Of a stretch of DNA of 64,000 nucleotides, positions 36,816 through 46,531 are shown one piece after another; positions within the stretch are counted from its first letter, which is position 1, and the number at the start of each line of letters is the position of its first letter. This DNA comes from Bin5 sp022827195 (GTDB lineage: Bacteria; Chloroflexota; Anaerolineae; Caldilineales; Caldilineaceae). The notes under the pieces were generated by a model, which saw only the letters and a list, made by a program, of their open reading frames with translations, ran no database searches and had not been told where the DNA came from. The DNA is taken from positions 3,782,001-3,846,000 of the forward strand of contig OZ242331.1 of the NCBI GenBank assembly GCA_965208275.1. Direction: 5' to 3'. The translations under genes were made by a program, and so were the position numbers.

Positions 36816-37550
36816 ATGCACACGAGCAGCGCGCTCCGCTCTACACACTTTCAGTACCGGCGTATCGGCACAGACGCGCGCACGCACGTCGGCTTCAGCG
36901 CCTTCTGCGCCGACTACCATGAGCAGGACCGCGTCGCGGTTGTTTCGCCGCGCCTCGAAGATGGCATCCTGCATACCGGCTACGCCCTGCTGGCACTGAC
37001 CACCGCCTTCTTCGACGCGCAGCGGGCACGCGGGGGCGACTTTTTCGTCTATCCGCAGCATTTCGCCATCATCGGCGCCGACCGAAGCGGCGTCGCGACC
37101 GGCGCCGGACGCCTGGAACTGGCGCTGGACGATGCCGGCGTCGGCAGCGCATGGGGATGGCTCGACGTCTGGCCAAACTCGAACTGGTCCACCGCGCCGG
37201 GCACGCCGACCGCCATGCTGCGCAAAGTCTTCGATCTCCAGATCAACCGCCTGTTCTGGCCGCAAGACTTCGCGGCGGAGGATACGGACTGCGCAGAACC
37301 GCTGCCCGCCTATGCGCGCCGGATTCTCGAGAGACGCCTCAAATCGGTCTACTACTACAGGTCCCCTACGCCGACGGTCGAGATCAACGCCGCCCAGCCG
37401 GCCGTGGAAATCGTCCAGGAGAGTATCAATCGCCTGCCCGCGGTCGTACAGGACACGCTGCGTCGGAACGCCCATGCGGGACCCGAACCGTACCGGCAGG
37501 TGGGCGTAGCCGACTTTTTGCACGACATGGAAAACTGTTTCGCCGGCTGA
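36816..37550 (+). CDS. Unknown protein in the corrinoid operon
   Basis: 244 residues, no signal peptide or membrane helix, and no family that I recognise. Notable segments: HVGFSAFCADYHEQDRV, GDFFVYPQHFAIIGADRSG, a Gly/Trp-rich centre WGWLDVWPNSNW, and LKSVYYYRSPTPTVEIN near residue 180. The start has GGGGGA upstream, and the gene sits 15 bases after the oxidoreductase and 82 bases before the corrinoid protein, so it is very likely part of the same operon. Its conserved aromatic and histidine residues might suggest an enzyme or cofactor chaperone, but nothing firmer can be said. Confidence 0.7.
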   Translation: MHTSSALRSTHFQYRRIGTDARTHVGFSAFCADYHEQDRVAVVSPRLEDGILHTGYALLALTTAFFDAQRARGGDFFVYPQHFAIIGADRSGVATGAGRLELALDDAGVGSAWGWLDVWPNSNWSTAPGTPTAMLRKVFDLQINRLFWPQDFAAEDTDCAEPLPAYARRILERRLKSVYYYRSPTPTVEINAAQPAVEIVQESINRLPAVVQDTLRRNAHAGPEPYRQVGVADFLHDMENCFAG

Positions 37551-37632
37551 TCAACTGAATGCACTGCCCCTCGCCATCTGAGCTCGATACGAACGAGCGC
37601 ATAGACCGCCGTCGCATCCGGAGGCACACCAC

Positions 37633-38403
37633 ATGAGCCGTGAAGAAGTGATCAAGAAGGAACTATACGAAAACACACTGTCAGGCCGGGCGCCCATTAC
37701 CGAGAAACTCACGCAGGAGGGAATCGACCTGGGGATGGACCCGCTCGAAATTCTCTTCGATGCGCTGATTCCCGCCCTCCAGGAGGTCGGTCGTCTGTTC
37801 GAGGTCGGCGAATACTTTGTGCCCGAAATGATGATCTCCGCCAAAGCGATGCAGCGCGCCATGGCGATCCTCCAGCCGATTCTGGGTGATACCGGTGTCG
37901 AACCCACCGGCAAGGTCCTGATGCTGACCGTCAAAGGCGACGTTCACGACATCGGCAAAAATCTGTGTATCATCATGCTCGAAGGCGCCGGATTCGAGGT
38001 GATCGATATGGGCGTGAACGTCAGCCCGGAAAAGATGATCGACGCCGTCAACGAGCACCAGCCCCAGTTGGTCGGCTTCTCCGCATTCCTCACCACCACC
38101 ATGCCCTTCTTCAAGACCAACATCGAGGCGCTGGAGGCAGCCGGCCTGCGCGACAAGGTCAAGGTCATGGTCGGCGGCGCGCCGATCACCAGGGAGTATG
38201 CCATGAGCGTCGGCGCGGACGGCTACGGGCCGGACGCCAGCCAGTCCGTCAGGCTGGCCAAGCAGTTGATGTCCGACATGGGCTATGACATTGACCTTGA
38301 AGGCGACGACAATACGAAAGGCGGAGAGGCCGCGATGCGCGCCGCCGTCGGCGCGGTTGAAAACCTCATGAGCAAGGCAGATTCTGAGCACACCAGCGGC
38401 TAG
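37633..38403 (+). CDS. Corrinoid-binding methyltransferase protein (MtbC/MtaC-like)
   Basis: 256 residues. A helical B12-binding_2 cap (~1-85: TQEGIDLGMDPLEILFDAL, EYFVPEMMISAKAM) precedes a Rossmann-like cobalamin domain with GDVHDIGKNL, where His105 is the lower axial ligand of cobalt, and GAPITREYAMSVGADGYGPDA. These proteins carry a methyl group on cobalt between a substrate-specific methyltransferase and an acceptor methyltransferase. An unusual ~40-residue C-terminal extension is rich in Gly/Ala. GGAGG precedes the ATG. The partner methyltransferases could be the URO-D-like gene at 46532 and the homocysteine enzyme at 93. Confidence 0.93.
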   Translation: MSREEVIKKELYENTLSGRAPITEKLTQEGIDLGMDPLEILFDALIPALQEVGRLFEVGEYFVPEMMISAKAMQRAMAILQPILGDTGVEPTGKVLMLTVKGDVHDIGKNLCIIMLEGAGFEVIDMGVNVSPEKMIDAVNEHQPQLVGFSAFLTTTMPFFKTNIEALEAAGLRDKVKVMVGGAPITREYAMSVGADGYGPDASQSVRLAKQLMSDMGYDIDLEGDDNTKGGEAAMRAAVGAVENLMSKADSEHTSG

Positions 38404-38433
38404 TGATAGGTGCAAAACGAACAGGAACTGAAG

Positions 38434-39897
38434 ATGAGCAACCAGCGGAAGACGGTCCGTCCCAGAATTGGTATTTTCGGCATCGGCCTCGGCGAGTATT
38501 GGCCGCAATTTCCCGGCCTGAAGGAACAGCTCGAAGGCTACCAGGCCAGCGTGGAGAGCCGCGTCGGCCAGTGGGCCGATGTCGTCAGCGCCGGCCTGAT
38601 CGATTCGGCGCCGAAAGGCGTTGCCGCCGGCGACCTCTTCCAGCGCGAGCAGGTCGACATGGTCTACTGCTACGTCGGCACCTATGCCACCAGCTCGATG
38701 GTCCTTCCAGCCGTCCAGATTCCCAAAGTGCCGGTGCTCGTCCTCAATCTCCAGCCCTCTGCTGCGCTCGACTACGCCAACACCGACACCAAAGAGTGGC
38801 TGGCCAACTGCTGCGCCTGCTGTGTTCCCGAGCTCAGTTCCGTCTTCCACCGCTGCGACATCGACTTCCATGTCGTCTCCGGCATGCTGGCCGAGGAGGA
38901 GGGCTGCGAGGAACCGGCACGCCGCGCATGGAAAGAGATCCAAGAGTGGACCGAGGCCGCCGGCGTTCTACGGACGCTGCGCCGCAGCCGTATGGGCTTT
39001 CTCGGCCACACCTACCCCGGCATGCTCGACATGTACAGCGACTTCACCCAGCACCAGGGCCAGTTCGGCACCCATATCGAAATCCTCGAAATGTGCGACC
39101 TGGCTCAGATGGTCAACCGCGTCACCCCGGCCGCGCTCAAAGCCAAGGAGGAGGAGGCCCTGGCCATCTTCGATCTCGCCGAAGATTCCCCCTCGGACCC
39201 GCTGGCGACGAGGCCCTCCCCCGAGGCGCTCGATTGGGCCTACCGCGTCGCCGTCGGCCTCGACAGCCTGGTCGACGAGTTCGACCTCGACGGCCTCACC
39301 TACTACTATCGCGGCCTCGACGACAACGAATATGAACAGATTGCGGCCGGATTCGCGCTCGGCTGCTCTCTGCTCACCGCGCGCGGCGTGCCCTGCAGCG
39401 GTGAGGGCGACCTCAAAAACTGCCAGGCGATGAAGATCGTCGACGCCTTCGGCGCCGGCGGCAGCTACTCCGAGGTCACCGCCATGGACTTCAGGGAAGA
39501 GTTCATCCTCGCCGGCCATGACGGCCCCTTCCATATCGACATTGCCGAAGGGCGCCCGTTGCTGCGCGGCCTTGCGCTTTATCACGGCAAACACGGCGGC
39601 GGCGTGGGCGTCGAGACGCAGGTCAAGCACGGGCCGGTAACCGTTCTCTCGATGACCCAGACGCGCCAGGGCAACCTCAAACTGCTCGCCGCCCAGGCCG
39701 AGAGCATTCCCGGCCCCGTCCTCCAGATCGGCAACACCGACAGCCGCCTCAAGTTCTCCTTGGGGCCGGCTGACTTTATCAACGCCTGGTGCAAGGAGGG
39801 CCCCACCCACCATTTCGCCCTCGGCGTCGGCCACATCCTGCCCAAAATCGAAAAATTCGCCAGCATCGCCTCGCTGGAACTGAAAGTCGTCTGTTAG
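38434..39897 (+). CDS. L-fucose/L-arabinose isomerase-family protein
   Basis: About 487 residues, close to AraA/FucI length. Features: RIGIFGIGLGEYWPQFPG at the start, VYCYVGTYATSSMVLP, LGHTYPGMLDMYSDF, ALGCSLLTARGVPCSGEGD and a C-terminal VGHILPKIEKFA. Members of this broad family isomerise aldoses and ketoses with Mn(II), but many environmental members have unknown substrates. A Cys-rich stretch NCCACCVPEL near residue 126 is unusual and might bind metal. ATG 38434 is selected because AGGA lies 8 bases upstream; GTG 38410 is possible. It follows the corrinoid gene by 30 bases. Confidence 0.85.
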   Translation: MSNQRKTVRPRIGIFGIGLGEYWPQFPGLKEQLEGYQASVESRVGQWADVVSAGLIDSAPKGVAAGDLFQREQVDMVYCYVGTYATSSMVLPAVQIPKVPVLVLNLQPSAALDYANTDTKEWLANCCACCVPELSSVFHRCDIDFHVVSGMLAEEEGCEEPARRAWKEIQEWTEAAGVLRTLRRSRMGFLGHTYPGMLDMYSDFTQHQGQFGTHIEILEMCDLAQMVNRVTPAALKAKEEEALAIFDLAEDSPSDPLATRPSPEALDWAYRVAVGLDSLVDEFDLDGLTYYYRGLDDNEYEQIAAGFALGCSLLTARGVPCSGEGDLKNCQAMKIVDAFGAGGSYSEVTAMDFREEFILAGHDGPFHIDIAEGRPLLRGLALYHGKHGGGVGVETQVKHGPVTVLSMTQTRQGNLKLLAAQAESIPGPVLQIGNTDSRLKFSLGPADFINAWCKEGPTHHFALGVGHILPKIEKFASIASLELKVVC

Positions 39898-40013
39898 CTG
39901 CTCGCCGGCCCTGCCTTCGACCGCCGCATGGGCGCCCTTGTAGCAAGCTCGTCACACGCTGAACGCTGCCAACCCTTCATTCTCCGAATACAAGCTCCAG
40001 ACTATATTATTAC

Positions 40014-40240
40014 CGCAACCGACCTGACCTGTGAGTACGCGTCCAATCCGATCAACATCGACACACGCCAACAGCGCTTCGGCTGGCAGCTCGCATCAAA
40101 CCGTCGCGGCCGGTCCCAGTCGGTCTACCAGATCCTGGTCGCCAACAGCGCGGCAAACCTCGTCGCCGGACACGGCCACAAGTGGGACAGCGGCAAAGTC
40201 GCATCGAATAACTCCGTCATTGTCGCCTACGCCGTCGTCT
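40014..40240 (+). pseudogene. 5' fragment of an alpha-L-rhamnosidase gene
   Basis: About 75 codons (DLTCEYASNPINID, then QRFGW, QSVYQILVA, KWDSGKVAS) match the N-terminus of the intact GH78 gene at 43709. The first ~40 bases are identical to that gene (40020s versus 43720s), then the copies diverge, and similarity stops where the real gene reads PYGGADLSSDESCWW. It has no start codon in place. The remnant sits just before the GT-C paralogue, so one end of an old duplication or insertion was probably here. The remaining 40241-40540 stretch shows nothing recognisable. Confidence 0.75.
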
Positions 40241-40540
40241 TTTTGTCCCTCTCTGCTACATCACAGTTACCGACAAGACCCTGTTTCCCGTACTCCGCGC
40301 AAGGCTTGAAAGGCTGCGCGCAATTCTAAGCTTGGCCGAGGGCGAGTCGTCCCGCCTTCGAATGCGCTCCGGCTCTGTCTACAGCACCTTCTAGGGCGCC
40401 GCGGGAAATCTTTCCCCAAAACGATCACGGAACCGCATTTGAGGGTCGTGCATTCTTGCCATAAAAGTTCTTGTTTGTAAAACTGTTTCACTATCGGAGC
40501 CTCTGCTACTCCTTACCTGGCCCATTTGTCGGCGCCGAAA

Positions 40541-43500
40541 ATGTCGAACTCACTGAAGAAACTGCTGAACTTCTCCAGTATTCGTCCCCTGTCCCTCCTC
40601 TCCTATCTCCCCTGGCTCGCTCTACTTGCCTGGCTCACCAGTATCGCCTGGTTCCTGACCGACGACGCCTTCATCAGCTTCCGCTACACCCAAAATCTGC
40701 TCGAAGGACACGGCCTCGTCTTCAATCCCGGCGAACGAGTCGAAGGCTATACCAACTTCCTCTGGATCCTCGAACTCGCCGCACTCTGGGGCCTTTTCGG
40801 CATCCGACCCGAACACGCTGCCAACTGGCTCTCTGTCGCCTACACCGCCACCACCATCTCCGCACTACTTTGGTGGATCGCTCATCTCCCCGCCCTCAAT
40901 TCCCGCAGGCTCGTCGCCTGGATGGCCCTCGGCCTCCTCTGCTTCAGCGCCACCTTCGCCGTCTGGACTTCCGGCGGAGGGCTCGAAACAAGGCAGTTCA
41001 CCTTCTTCATCCTCGTTGCCGTCATCAGTCTCAGCCTTTATGCCTCCAGCAACCGTGGACTGCTCGCCGCTTCCTTTTGCCTCGCCGCCGCCGAGCTGAC
41101 CCGACCCGAAGGCCTCATGCTCGCCTTCTGTTGCTTCGCCTGGTTCGCCATCCAAAGCTTCGTCAAAGATGGAAAGATCAGCTCTCGGCTGGTACGTCAG
41201 TTGTCCTTTCTCGTCACGCCATTTCTCATTATCGTCGCCGCACACTTCCTTTTCCGCTTCGCCTACTACGGCGAATGGCTCCCAAACACCTACTATGCCA
41301 AACATGTCCGGCCCTGGTATGAGTCCGGCTTCCGCTACCTTACGGCCGCCGCAATCGAGACAGGGCTCTATATCCTGCTTCCAATGGCTTTCCTGGCAAT
41401 GCGAACCCGTTGGCGGAAATATCGCGATGGCAGGTATGCGCTGCCTCTCCTGTGTGTCGCCGCGCACATGGCCTATCTGCTTCCAATTGGCGGCGACTTT
41501 TTCGAGTATCGCCCCCTCGACCTCTACTGGCCTTTGCTGGCCCTTCCCGCCGTTGAAGGCCTCGCTCTCCTCGGCTCCAGCGCCGCGAACAGACTGAATG
41601 AGATTTGGCACGTCCCGAAGAGGCCGGCCGACAGCCGGCCCTTTGTCATAATCTTCTTCTTGCCCGTGCTCTTTTACTCCAGCGCGATTCAGAACTTCAT
41701 TCTAATCGAGGGAGGCGGCGTTCTCGGACAAGACACAAAACCCAATATCATACTCGACGACAATAACGCAGGCTGGCTGCTGGCCGCACCCGGCATGCCA
41801 ACGCTCGTCGCCATCTCCAACGAATTGCGCCGCCAGTCTGACAAACAGATGGTTGCAGGACGCGCCTTTCTTCACCGTGATATCGCCAACTGGCGCATAC
41901 ATCTCTGGAAGCCATACGAACAGATGGAGCGCGGTTTCCTCCCCGATGACGCCTTGACTGTAGACAGCAGGCTAGGTAGTTTCTATTTCTTGCCGGGCCT
42001 TAGAGTTATCGACTCTTTGGGCCTGACCGACGCGACAGTGGCACGCACGCCGGTCACGCGTCCTAATTTCGAACGATTCATGGCACACGACCGCTATCCG
42101 ACACCTGAATACCTCAGGCAGCGAGGAGTCAATCTCAAGGTGACTCACGCAGCCACAAGCAAAAAAGAGGCGCTCGAACGCGCAGATTACGCCGTCAAGT
42201 TCGGTCCCGACCTGTGGATGCCCTTTGACGCCGTCACCGCGCAGTGGGCCGTTGAGCGTTTTGCCGGCCGCGAACTCGTAGCCAGGAACACCTTCTCGAA
42301 CAACGTGCCTGCCCGCAACCACATACTTTTTGATGGTCACATCTACGAAGGCGAGCAGTTTCTTGCACACTTCGGGAATGGACTTGACGGATGGCGAGTG
42401 TCAAGCGATTCCTTCAGCAACTATGCCCAACATGAGAGCAGCCAGAGTCAAGGGCTGATCTGGGGACGCGCCGATTCCGATTTCCTGACCAGCTATCACC
42501 CCACGCTTGGAAATCAGGCAACCGGCTGGGCGCGCTCGCCCACCTTCACTGCGGCGGCTGACCAATATCTCGCCTTCCTCATTGCCGGCGGCGAGCAAGA
42601 AGGCGTAGGGTTGCGGCTTCTTGCCGACGGCGAGGTAGTCGCGGTCTGGCGCGGTAAGAACTCCAATCGCTTCGAAATGATAGTTCATCCACTAGGCTAT
42701 GTCGCCAGCAGACCACTGCAGATGGAACTCTTCGACTATGAGCTGGATTCCTGGGGACACATAATGCTCGACCACGCCATGCTGGTCACTTGCGATTCGT
42801 GCCAGTTGGAGGTGCCGACAATCCTGGCCCGTACATTGAGCAAACGGCCGGCCGAGACCGGCTCAGCTTACCTAATCCCCGTCCTGCGAGACGACTTCAG
42901 CATCCAATACCTCTATCAGAACGCGGTGTCAACAATTGGAATCCGTATGGACGGCCCCGATTTCGCGCAGGAACTCGAATACATCCTCTTTTTCAAGGCT
43001 GGACTCTCCGCGGCGATGCTCGTGGACTGGAACGACCAGAATCACTGGATTGAGCACGAAGTCAGGCCGCTGGCCTTTCTCCTGGGCAAGTATGGACGGT
43101 ACATGAACAGCGACAGTTACGCCGACTTTCAGGTTCACAACTTCGCCGACCTCTCCTTAGAGCGCTCATGGAGGTACTATGAACAGCTCGAGCCACTGAC
43201 GGTCTATTTCGATGGCGGCATCGCTCTCAACGCAGTCGCCCTCGGCTACGGACCACAGCAGCTGTCCTACCAACAGATGCTCGACCTGGGCCCGCAGAGA
43301 TCTCTCTGGGCCGTTTTCCAGTGGCAGACCGACCCCGACCTCGAAGTCGACTACGCCATTTCACTGCGCCTCTACAATGCTAAGAAAGAATTGGCCCATC
43401 AGGCCGACGATGTCCTCCGGCTACCGACGACACACTCGCCTACCAGCCAATGGCCCGACAACAAACCCGTCGAAACACTGCACGCACTTCAACTACCCCC

Positions 43501-43666
43501 TGGTCTCCCCCCAGGCAACTATGAACTGCGCTTCGTCGTCTACAATTTGGAAACACAGGTCCCGACGGTACAGATTGATGTCTGGGAGCCAGAGACAACC
43601 CTGGCGAGCCTGAAATTAGCGGAGGCCGATGACCAGCAGTCGATGCACGACGGCAACTGTTGTTAA
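40541..43666 (+). CDS. Large GT-C glycosyltransferase with C-terminal beta-sandwich domains (copy 2)
   Basis: About 1041 residues, same domain order as the protein at 15626 and nearly identical in the membrane part (TDDAFISFRYTQNLLEGHG, GEWLPNTYYAKH, PIGGDFFEYRPLD). The soluble middle and C-terminal domains are more diverged; an extra ~20 residues near 405 (SAIQNFILIEGGGV region) explain the length difference. It keeps the beta-sandwich FGNGLDGWRVS, AFLIAGGE, GHIMLDHAML and the terminal PPGNYELRFVVYN domain. Start uncertain: ATG 40541 or TTG 40526, neither with a clear ribosome site. Likely surface-glycan transferase acting with polyprenyl-phosphate sugars. Confidence 0.8.
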   Translation: MSNSLKKLLNFSSIRPLSLLSYLPWLALLAWLTSIAWFLTDDAFISFRYTQNLLEGHGLVFNPGERVEGYTNFLWILELAALWGLFGIRPEHAANWLSVAYTATTISALLWWIAHLPALNSRRLVAWMALGLLCFSATFAVWTSGGGLETRQFTFFILVAVISLSLYASSNRGLLAASFCLAAAELTRPEGLMLAFCCFAWFAIQSFVKDGKISSRLVRQLSFLVTPFLIIVAAHFLFRFAYYGEWLPNTYYAKHVRPWYESGFRYLTAAAIETGLYILLPMAFLAMRTRWRKYRDGRYALPLLCVAAHMAYLLPIGGDFFEYRPLDLYWPLLALPAVEGLALLGSSAANRLNEIWHVPKRPADSRPFVIIFFLPVLFYSSAIQNFILIEGGGVLGQDTKPNIILDDNNAGWLLAAPGMPTLVAISNELRRQSDKQMVAGRAFLHRDIANWRIHLWKPYEQMERGFLPDDALTVDSRLGSFYFLPGLRVIDSLGLTDATVARTPVTRPNFERFMAHDRYPTPEYLRQRGVNLKVTHAATSKKEALERADYAVKFGPDLWMPFDAVTAQWAVERFAGRELVARNTFSNNVPARNHILFDGHIYEGEQFLAHFGNGLDGWRVSSDSFSNYAQHESSQSQGLIWGRADSDFLTSYHPTLGNQATGWARSPTFTAAADQYLAFLIAGGEQEGVGLRLLADGEVVAVWRGKNSNRFEMIVHPLGYVASRPLQMELFDYELDSWGHIMLDHAMLVTCDSCQLEVPTILARTLSKRPAETGSAYLIPVLRDDFSIQYLYQNAVSTIGIRMDGPDFAQELEYILFFKAGLSAAMLVDWNDQNHWIEHEVRPLAFLLGKYGRYMNSDSYADFQVHNFADLSLERSWRYYEQLEPLTVYFDGGIALNAVALGYGPQQLSYQQMLDLGPQRSLWAVFQWQTDPDLEVDYAISLRLYNAKKELAHQADDVLRLPTTHSPTSQWPDNKPVETLHALQLPPGLPPGNYELRFVVYNLETQVPTVQIDVWEPETTLASLKLAEADDQQSMHDGNCC

Positions 43667-43708
43667 AATGAGGCATAGACTGAAACCCACTTTTGGGACT
43701 CCCAAAAA

Positions 43709-46459
43709 ATGCAACCTCCGCGCAACCTGACCTGTGAGTACGCGTCCAATCCGATCAACATCGACGCGCCTCAGCCCCGCTTCGGCTGGCTGCTCGAATC
43801 CGACCGACGCGGCCAAGCCCAGTCGGCCTATCAGATCCTGGTCGCCAGCAGCCGGGAGAGCCTGCTCGCGCAGCGCGGCGACAGGTGGGACAGCGGCAAG
43901 GTAGCGTCCGATAGCTCTGTAAACGTGCCGTACGGCGGCGCCGACCTCTCCAGCGACGAGAGCTGCTGGTGGCAGGTACGGGTCTGGGACCAAGATGAAC
44001 GGCCGAGCGACTACAGCCAGCCGGCCGCCTTCACGATGGGGCTGTTCGACGAGAGCGACTGGGCCGGGCAGTGGATCGGCGCGCATGCCGACGTCGCTTC
44101 CCCCCTCCTGCGCAGAACGTTTGAACTCGATCAGCCGATAAAGCGCGCCCGTCTCCATGTCTCCGGCCTGGGCTGGTACGAGCTTAATCTGAACGGCCGG
44201 CGCGTCGGCGACCATGTGCTCGACCCGGCGACCAGTGACTACACGCAACGCGTCCTCTACGTGACCTACGACGTGACTGCACAGCTCCGGCAGGGCGCCA
44301 ATGCCGTCGGCGTGATGCTCGGCAACGGCTGGTACTGCGAACCCGGCTGGAAGCACGCCTACGGCGATTCGCCGCGCCTGCGCATGCAGCTGAACGTTGA
44401 GCTCTCCGACGGCAGCACGACCGCCATCACTTCGGGCGACGGATGGAAGGCGAGCGGCGGCCCCATCACCCGCAACGACCTCTACGGCGGCGAGACCTAC
44501 GACGCCCGCCGCGAGCAGACCGGCTGGGCATCAACCGGCTTCGACGACGCTCAATGGGAAGGGGCCGTACGAAAGGACGCGCCCGGCGGCAAAATGGTAG
44601 CCCAAGTAATGCCGCCCATCCGCATCCAGAAGACGCTGCAGCCGGTAGGCGTAACCCAGCCCCGCGACGGCGTCCACGTCTACGACCTGGGGCAGCTGTT
44701 CGGCGGCTGGGCCAGGCTGCGGCTGAAGGGGGAGCCCGGCGCGACGGTTTCGGTCAGATATGCCTGCCAGCTTCTGCCGGAGAGCGGCCTCGTCGACCAG
44801 ATGTCGGGCGAGTTCAGCTACCGCCACCGCTCGCGGCTGAGCGCCCATGAAGAGGGCGATGAGATCGACATCTACATCCTCAAAGGCGACCCGGACGGCG
44901 AGAGCTACGAGCCCAGGTTCACCTACCATCCGGTGCGTTACGTCCAGGTCGAGAGCAGTGCGCCGGTCAGCATCGAGGCGTGCGAGGGCCGGGTCGTCTT
45001 CTCCGACGTCGACCTATCGGGCGGCTTCAAGTGCTCCAATCCCACCTTCAACCGCATCCACGAACTGGTGCACTGGACGGTGACGAACGGGCTGTTCGGC
45101 ATCCCGCTCGACTGCCTGCACCGCGAACATTGGGCCTGGACCGACCCGGCGACCGTCGCCTCGTCCCTCTACCCGCGCAAGCACATGCCGCGCTTCTGGA
45201 GCAAATGGCTGGACGACATCAAAGACGCGCAGTACGCCGACGGCAGAGTGCCCGACATCTGCCCCAACTACGTGCAGCGGGACGATCCCGACCCGGCCTG
45301 GGGCGGCAACTACCCGATCCTCGTCTGGTATCTCTACCAGTATTTCGACGACGTCCGCCTACTCGAGGAGCACTATGCGGGCATAAAGCTGTGGGTCGAC
45401 TATCTCACCTCGGTGGCCGATAACCAGATCGTTAACGAGGGACATTACGGCGACCACATGCTGCCCGGCGCAGCCCCGGGCCAGGAGGAGTTCGTCTCCT
45501 CCGAGACGCCGCCGCCCCTGCTGTGGACCGGCTACTACTATCGCGGCGCGGCCATCGTTTCCCATATCGCGGCGCTGCTTGGCAAGAGCGGCGATGCCGC
45601 CGACTATGAACGGCTGGCCGCGCAGATCGCGGACGCGCTCAACAGTGAGTGGCTGGATCCCGCTACGCACCAGTACGCGACCGGCTCGCAGACCGCCAAC
45701 CTTTTCCCGCTGGCACTCGGCATCGTGCCGCAGGCCAGCCTGGACGGCGTCGTCCGCAACGTCGTCCACAACATTGTCGAGGTGTGGGGCGGCCATCACC
45801 ACACCGGCAACTCCGGCGTCACCTGTCTGATCGACACGCTCACCCAGTACGGACAGGGGGAGTTGCTCCACGACCTTGTGGCCACCCCCAGCTACCCCGG
45901 CTGGGGCTACATGGTCCAGCAGGGCGCGACCACCATCTGGGAATCCTGGAGCCACGAGAGCACGGTCGGCGCGGCCGAAAGCATGATCATGTGGGCATCG
46001 ATCGACGAGTTCTTCTACAACGACCTCGCCGGCATCAAGGGCCCCGACTACCACGGCCCGGCGACCTTTACCCCCGGATTCCGCCAGTTCCATATCGAAC
46101 CTCACCCGCTCGGCGACCTGACGCACGCCGGCGCCACCATAAGGACGGTGCGCGGCGATATCTCCTCCCACTGGCGGCTATCCGGTTCCCGCCAAGGTCC
46201 GACAGATGGGGTCGGCGGCAAGCGGAGCGACGTCTCCTTCGCACTCGATGTGTCGGTCCCGGTCAACGCACGCGCGCGTGTGAGCCTGCCGACGCTGGGG
46301 CTGGAGCAGGTCGCGGTCAGCGAAGGCGGGGAGGCCGTCTGGCAGGACGGCGCGTTCCGTGCCGGACCCGACGGGATCACCGCCGCGCGCGCCCGCGCCG
46401 GCTACATCGACCTGGAGGTCGGCTCCGGCGCCTACCAGTTCCTGCTGACAGGGCATTGA
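43709..46459 (+). CDS. Alpha-L-rhamnosidase, GH78
   Basis: 916 residues. Layout as in bacterial GH78: an N-terminal fibronectin/beta domain (NLTCEYASNP, WDSGKVAS, CWWQVRVWD); the Bac_rhamnosid N domain (GLGWYELNLNGRRVGDHVLDP, MLGNGWY); a concanavalin-like domain (HVYDLGQLFGGWARLRLKG); and an (alpha/alpha)6 barrel with GIPLDCLHREHWAWTDP holding the catalytic acidic residues, then HHTGNSGVTCLIDTL. The C-terminal beta domain ends in GSGAYQFLL. It cleaves terminal alpha-linked L-rhamnose. No signal peptide, so it should act in the cytoplasm on imported oligosaccharides, consistent with the neighbouring transporters. Confidence 0.93.
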   Translation: MQPPRNLTCEYASNPINIDAPQPRFGWLLESDRRGQAQSAYQILVASSRESLLAQRGDRWDSGKVASDSSVNVPYGGADLSSDESCWWQVRVWDQDERPSDYSQPAAFTMGLFDESDWAGQWIGAHADVASPLLRRTFELDQPIKRARLHVSGLGWYELNLNGRRVGDHVLDPATSDYTQRVLYVTYDVTAQLRQGANAVGVMLGNGWYCEPGWKHAYGDSPRLRMQLNVELSDGSTTAITSGDGWKASGGPITRNDLYGGETYDARREQTGWASTGFDDAQWEGAVRKDAPGGKMVAQVMPPIRIQKTLQPVGVTQPRDGVHVYDLGQLFGGWARLRLKGEPGATVSVRYACQLLPESGLVDQMSGEFSYRHRSRLSAHEEGDEIDIYILKGDPDGESYEPRFTYHPVRYVQVESSAPVSIEACEGRVVFSDVDLSGGFKCSNPTFNRIHELVHWTVTNGLFGIPLDCLHREHWAWTDPATVASSLYPRKHMPRFWSKWLDDIKDAQYADGRVPDICPNYVQRDDPDPAWGGNYPILVWYLYQYFDDVRLLEEHYAGIKLWVDYLTSVADNQIVNEGHYGDHMLPGAAPGQEEFVSSETPPPLLWTGYYYRGAAIVSHIAALLGKSGDAADYERLAAQIADALNSEWLDPATHQYATGSQTANLFPLALGIVPQASLDGVVRNVVHNIVEVWGGHHHTGNSGVTCLIDTLTQYGQGELLHDLVATPSYPGWGYMVQQGATTIWESWSHESTVGAAESMIMWASIDEFFYNDLAGIKGPDYHGPATFTPGFRQFHIEPHPLGDLTHAGATIRTVRGDISSHWRLSGSRQGPTDGVGGKRSDVSFALDVSVPVNARARVSLPTLGLEQVAVSEGGEAVWQDGAFRAGPDGITAARARAGYIDLEVGSGAYQFLLTGH

Positions 46460-46531
46460 TTTGCGATCTGAGCCGACAGTCAACAACCGGCCACCGACCA
46501 CTGGCCACTGCAATTCGAAAGGAGCAGAATT

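Noticed and set aside
37633..38403. Adenosylcobalamin mutase subunit
   Set aside because: The helical B12-binding_2 cap before the cobalamin domain is that of methyl carriers, and no mutase large subunit is nearby.
40014..40240. Selenoprotein gene using UGA
   Set aside because: The frame is a rhamnosidase fragment and ends by loss of homology, not at a UGA with a following hairpin.
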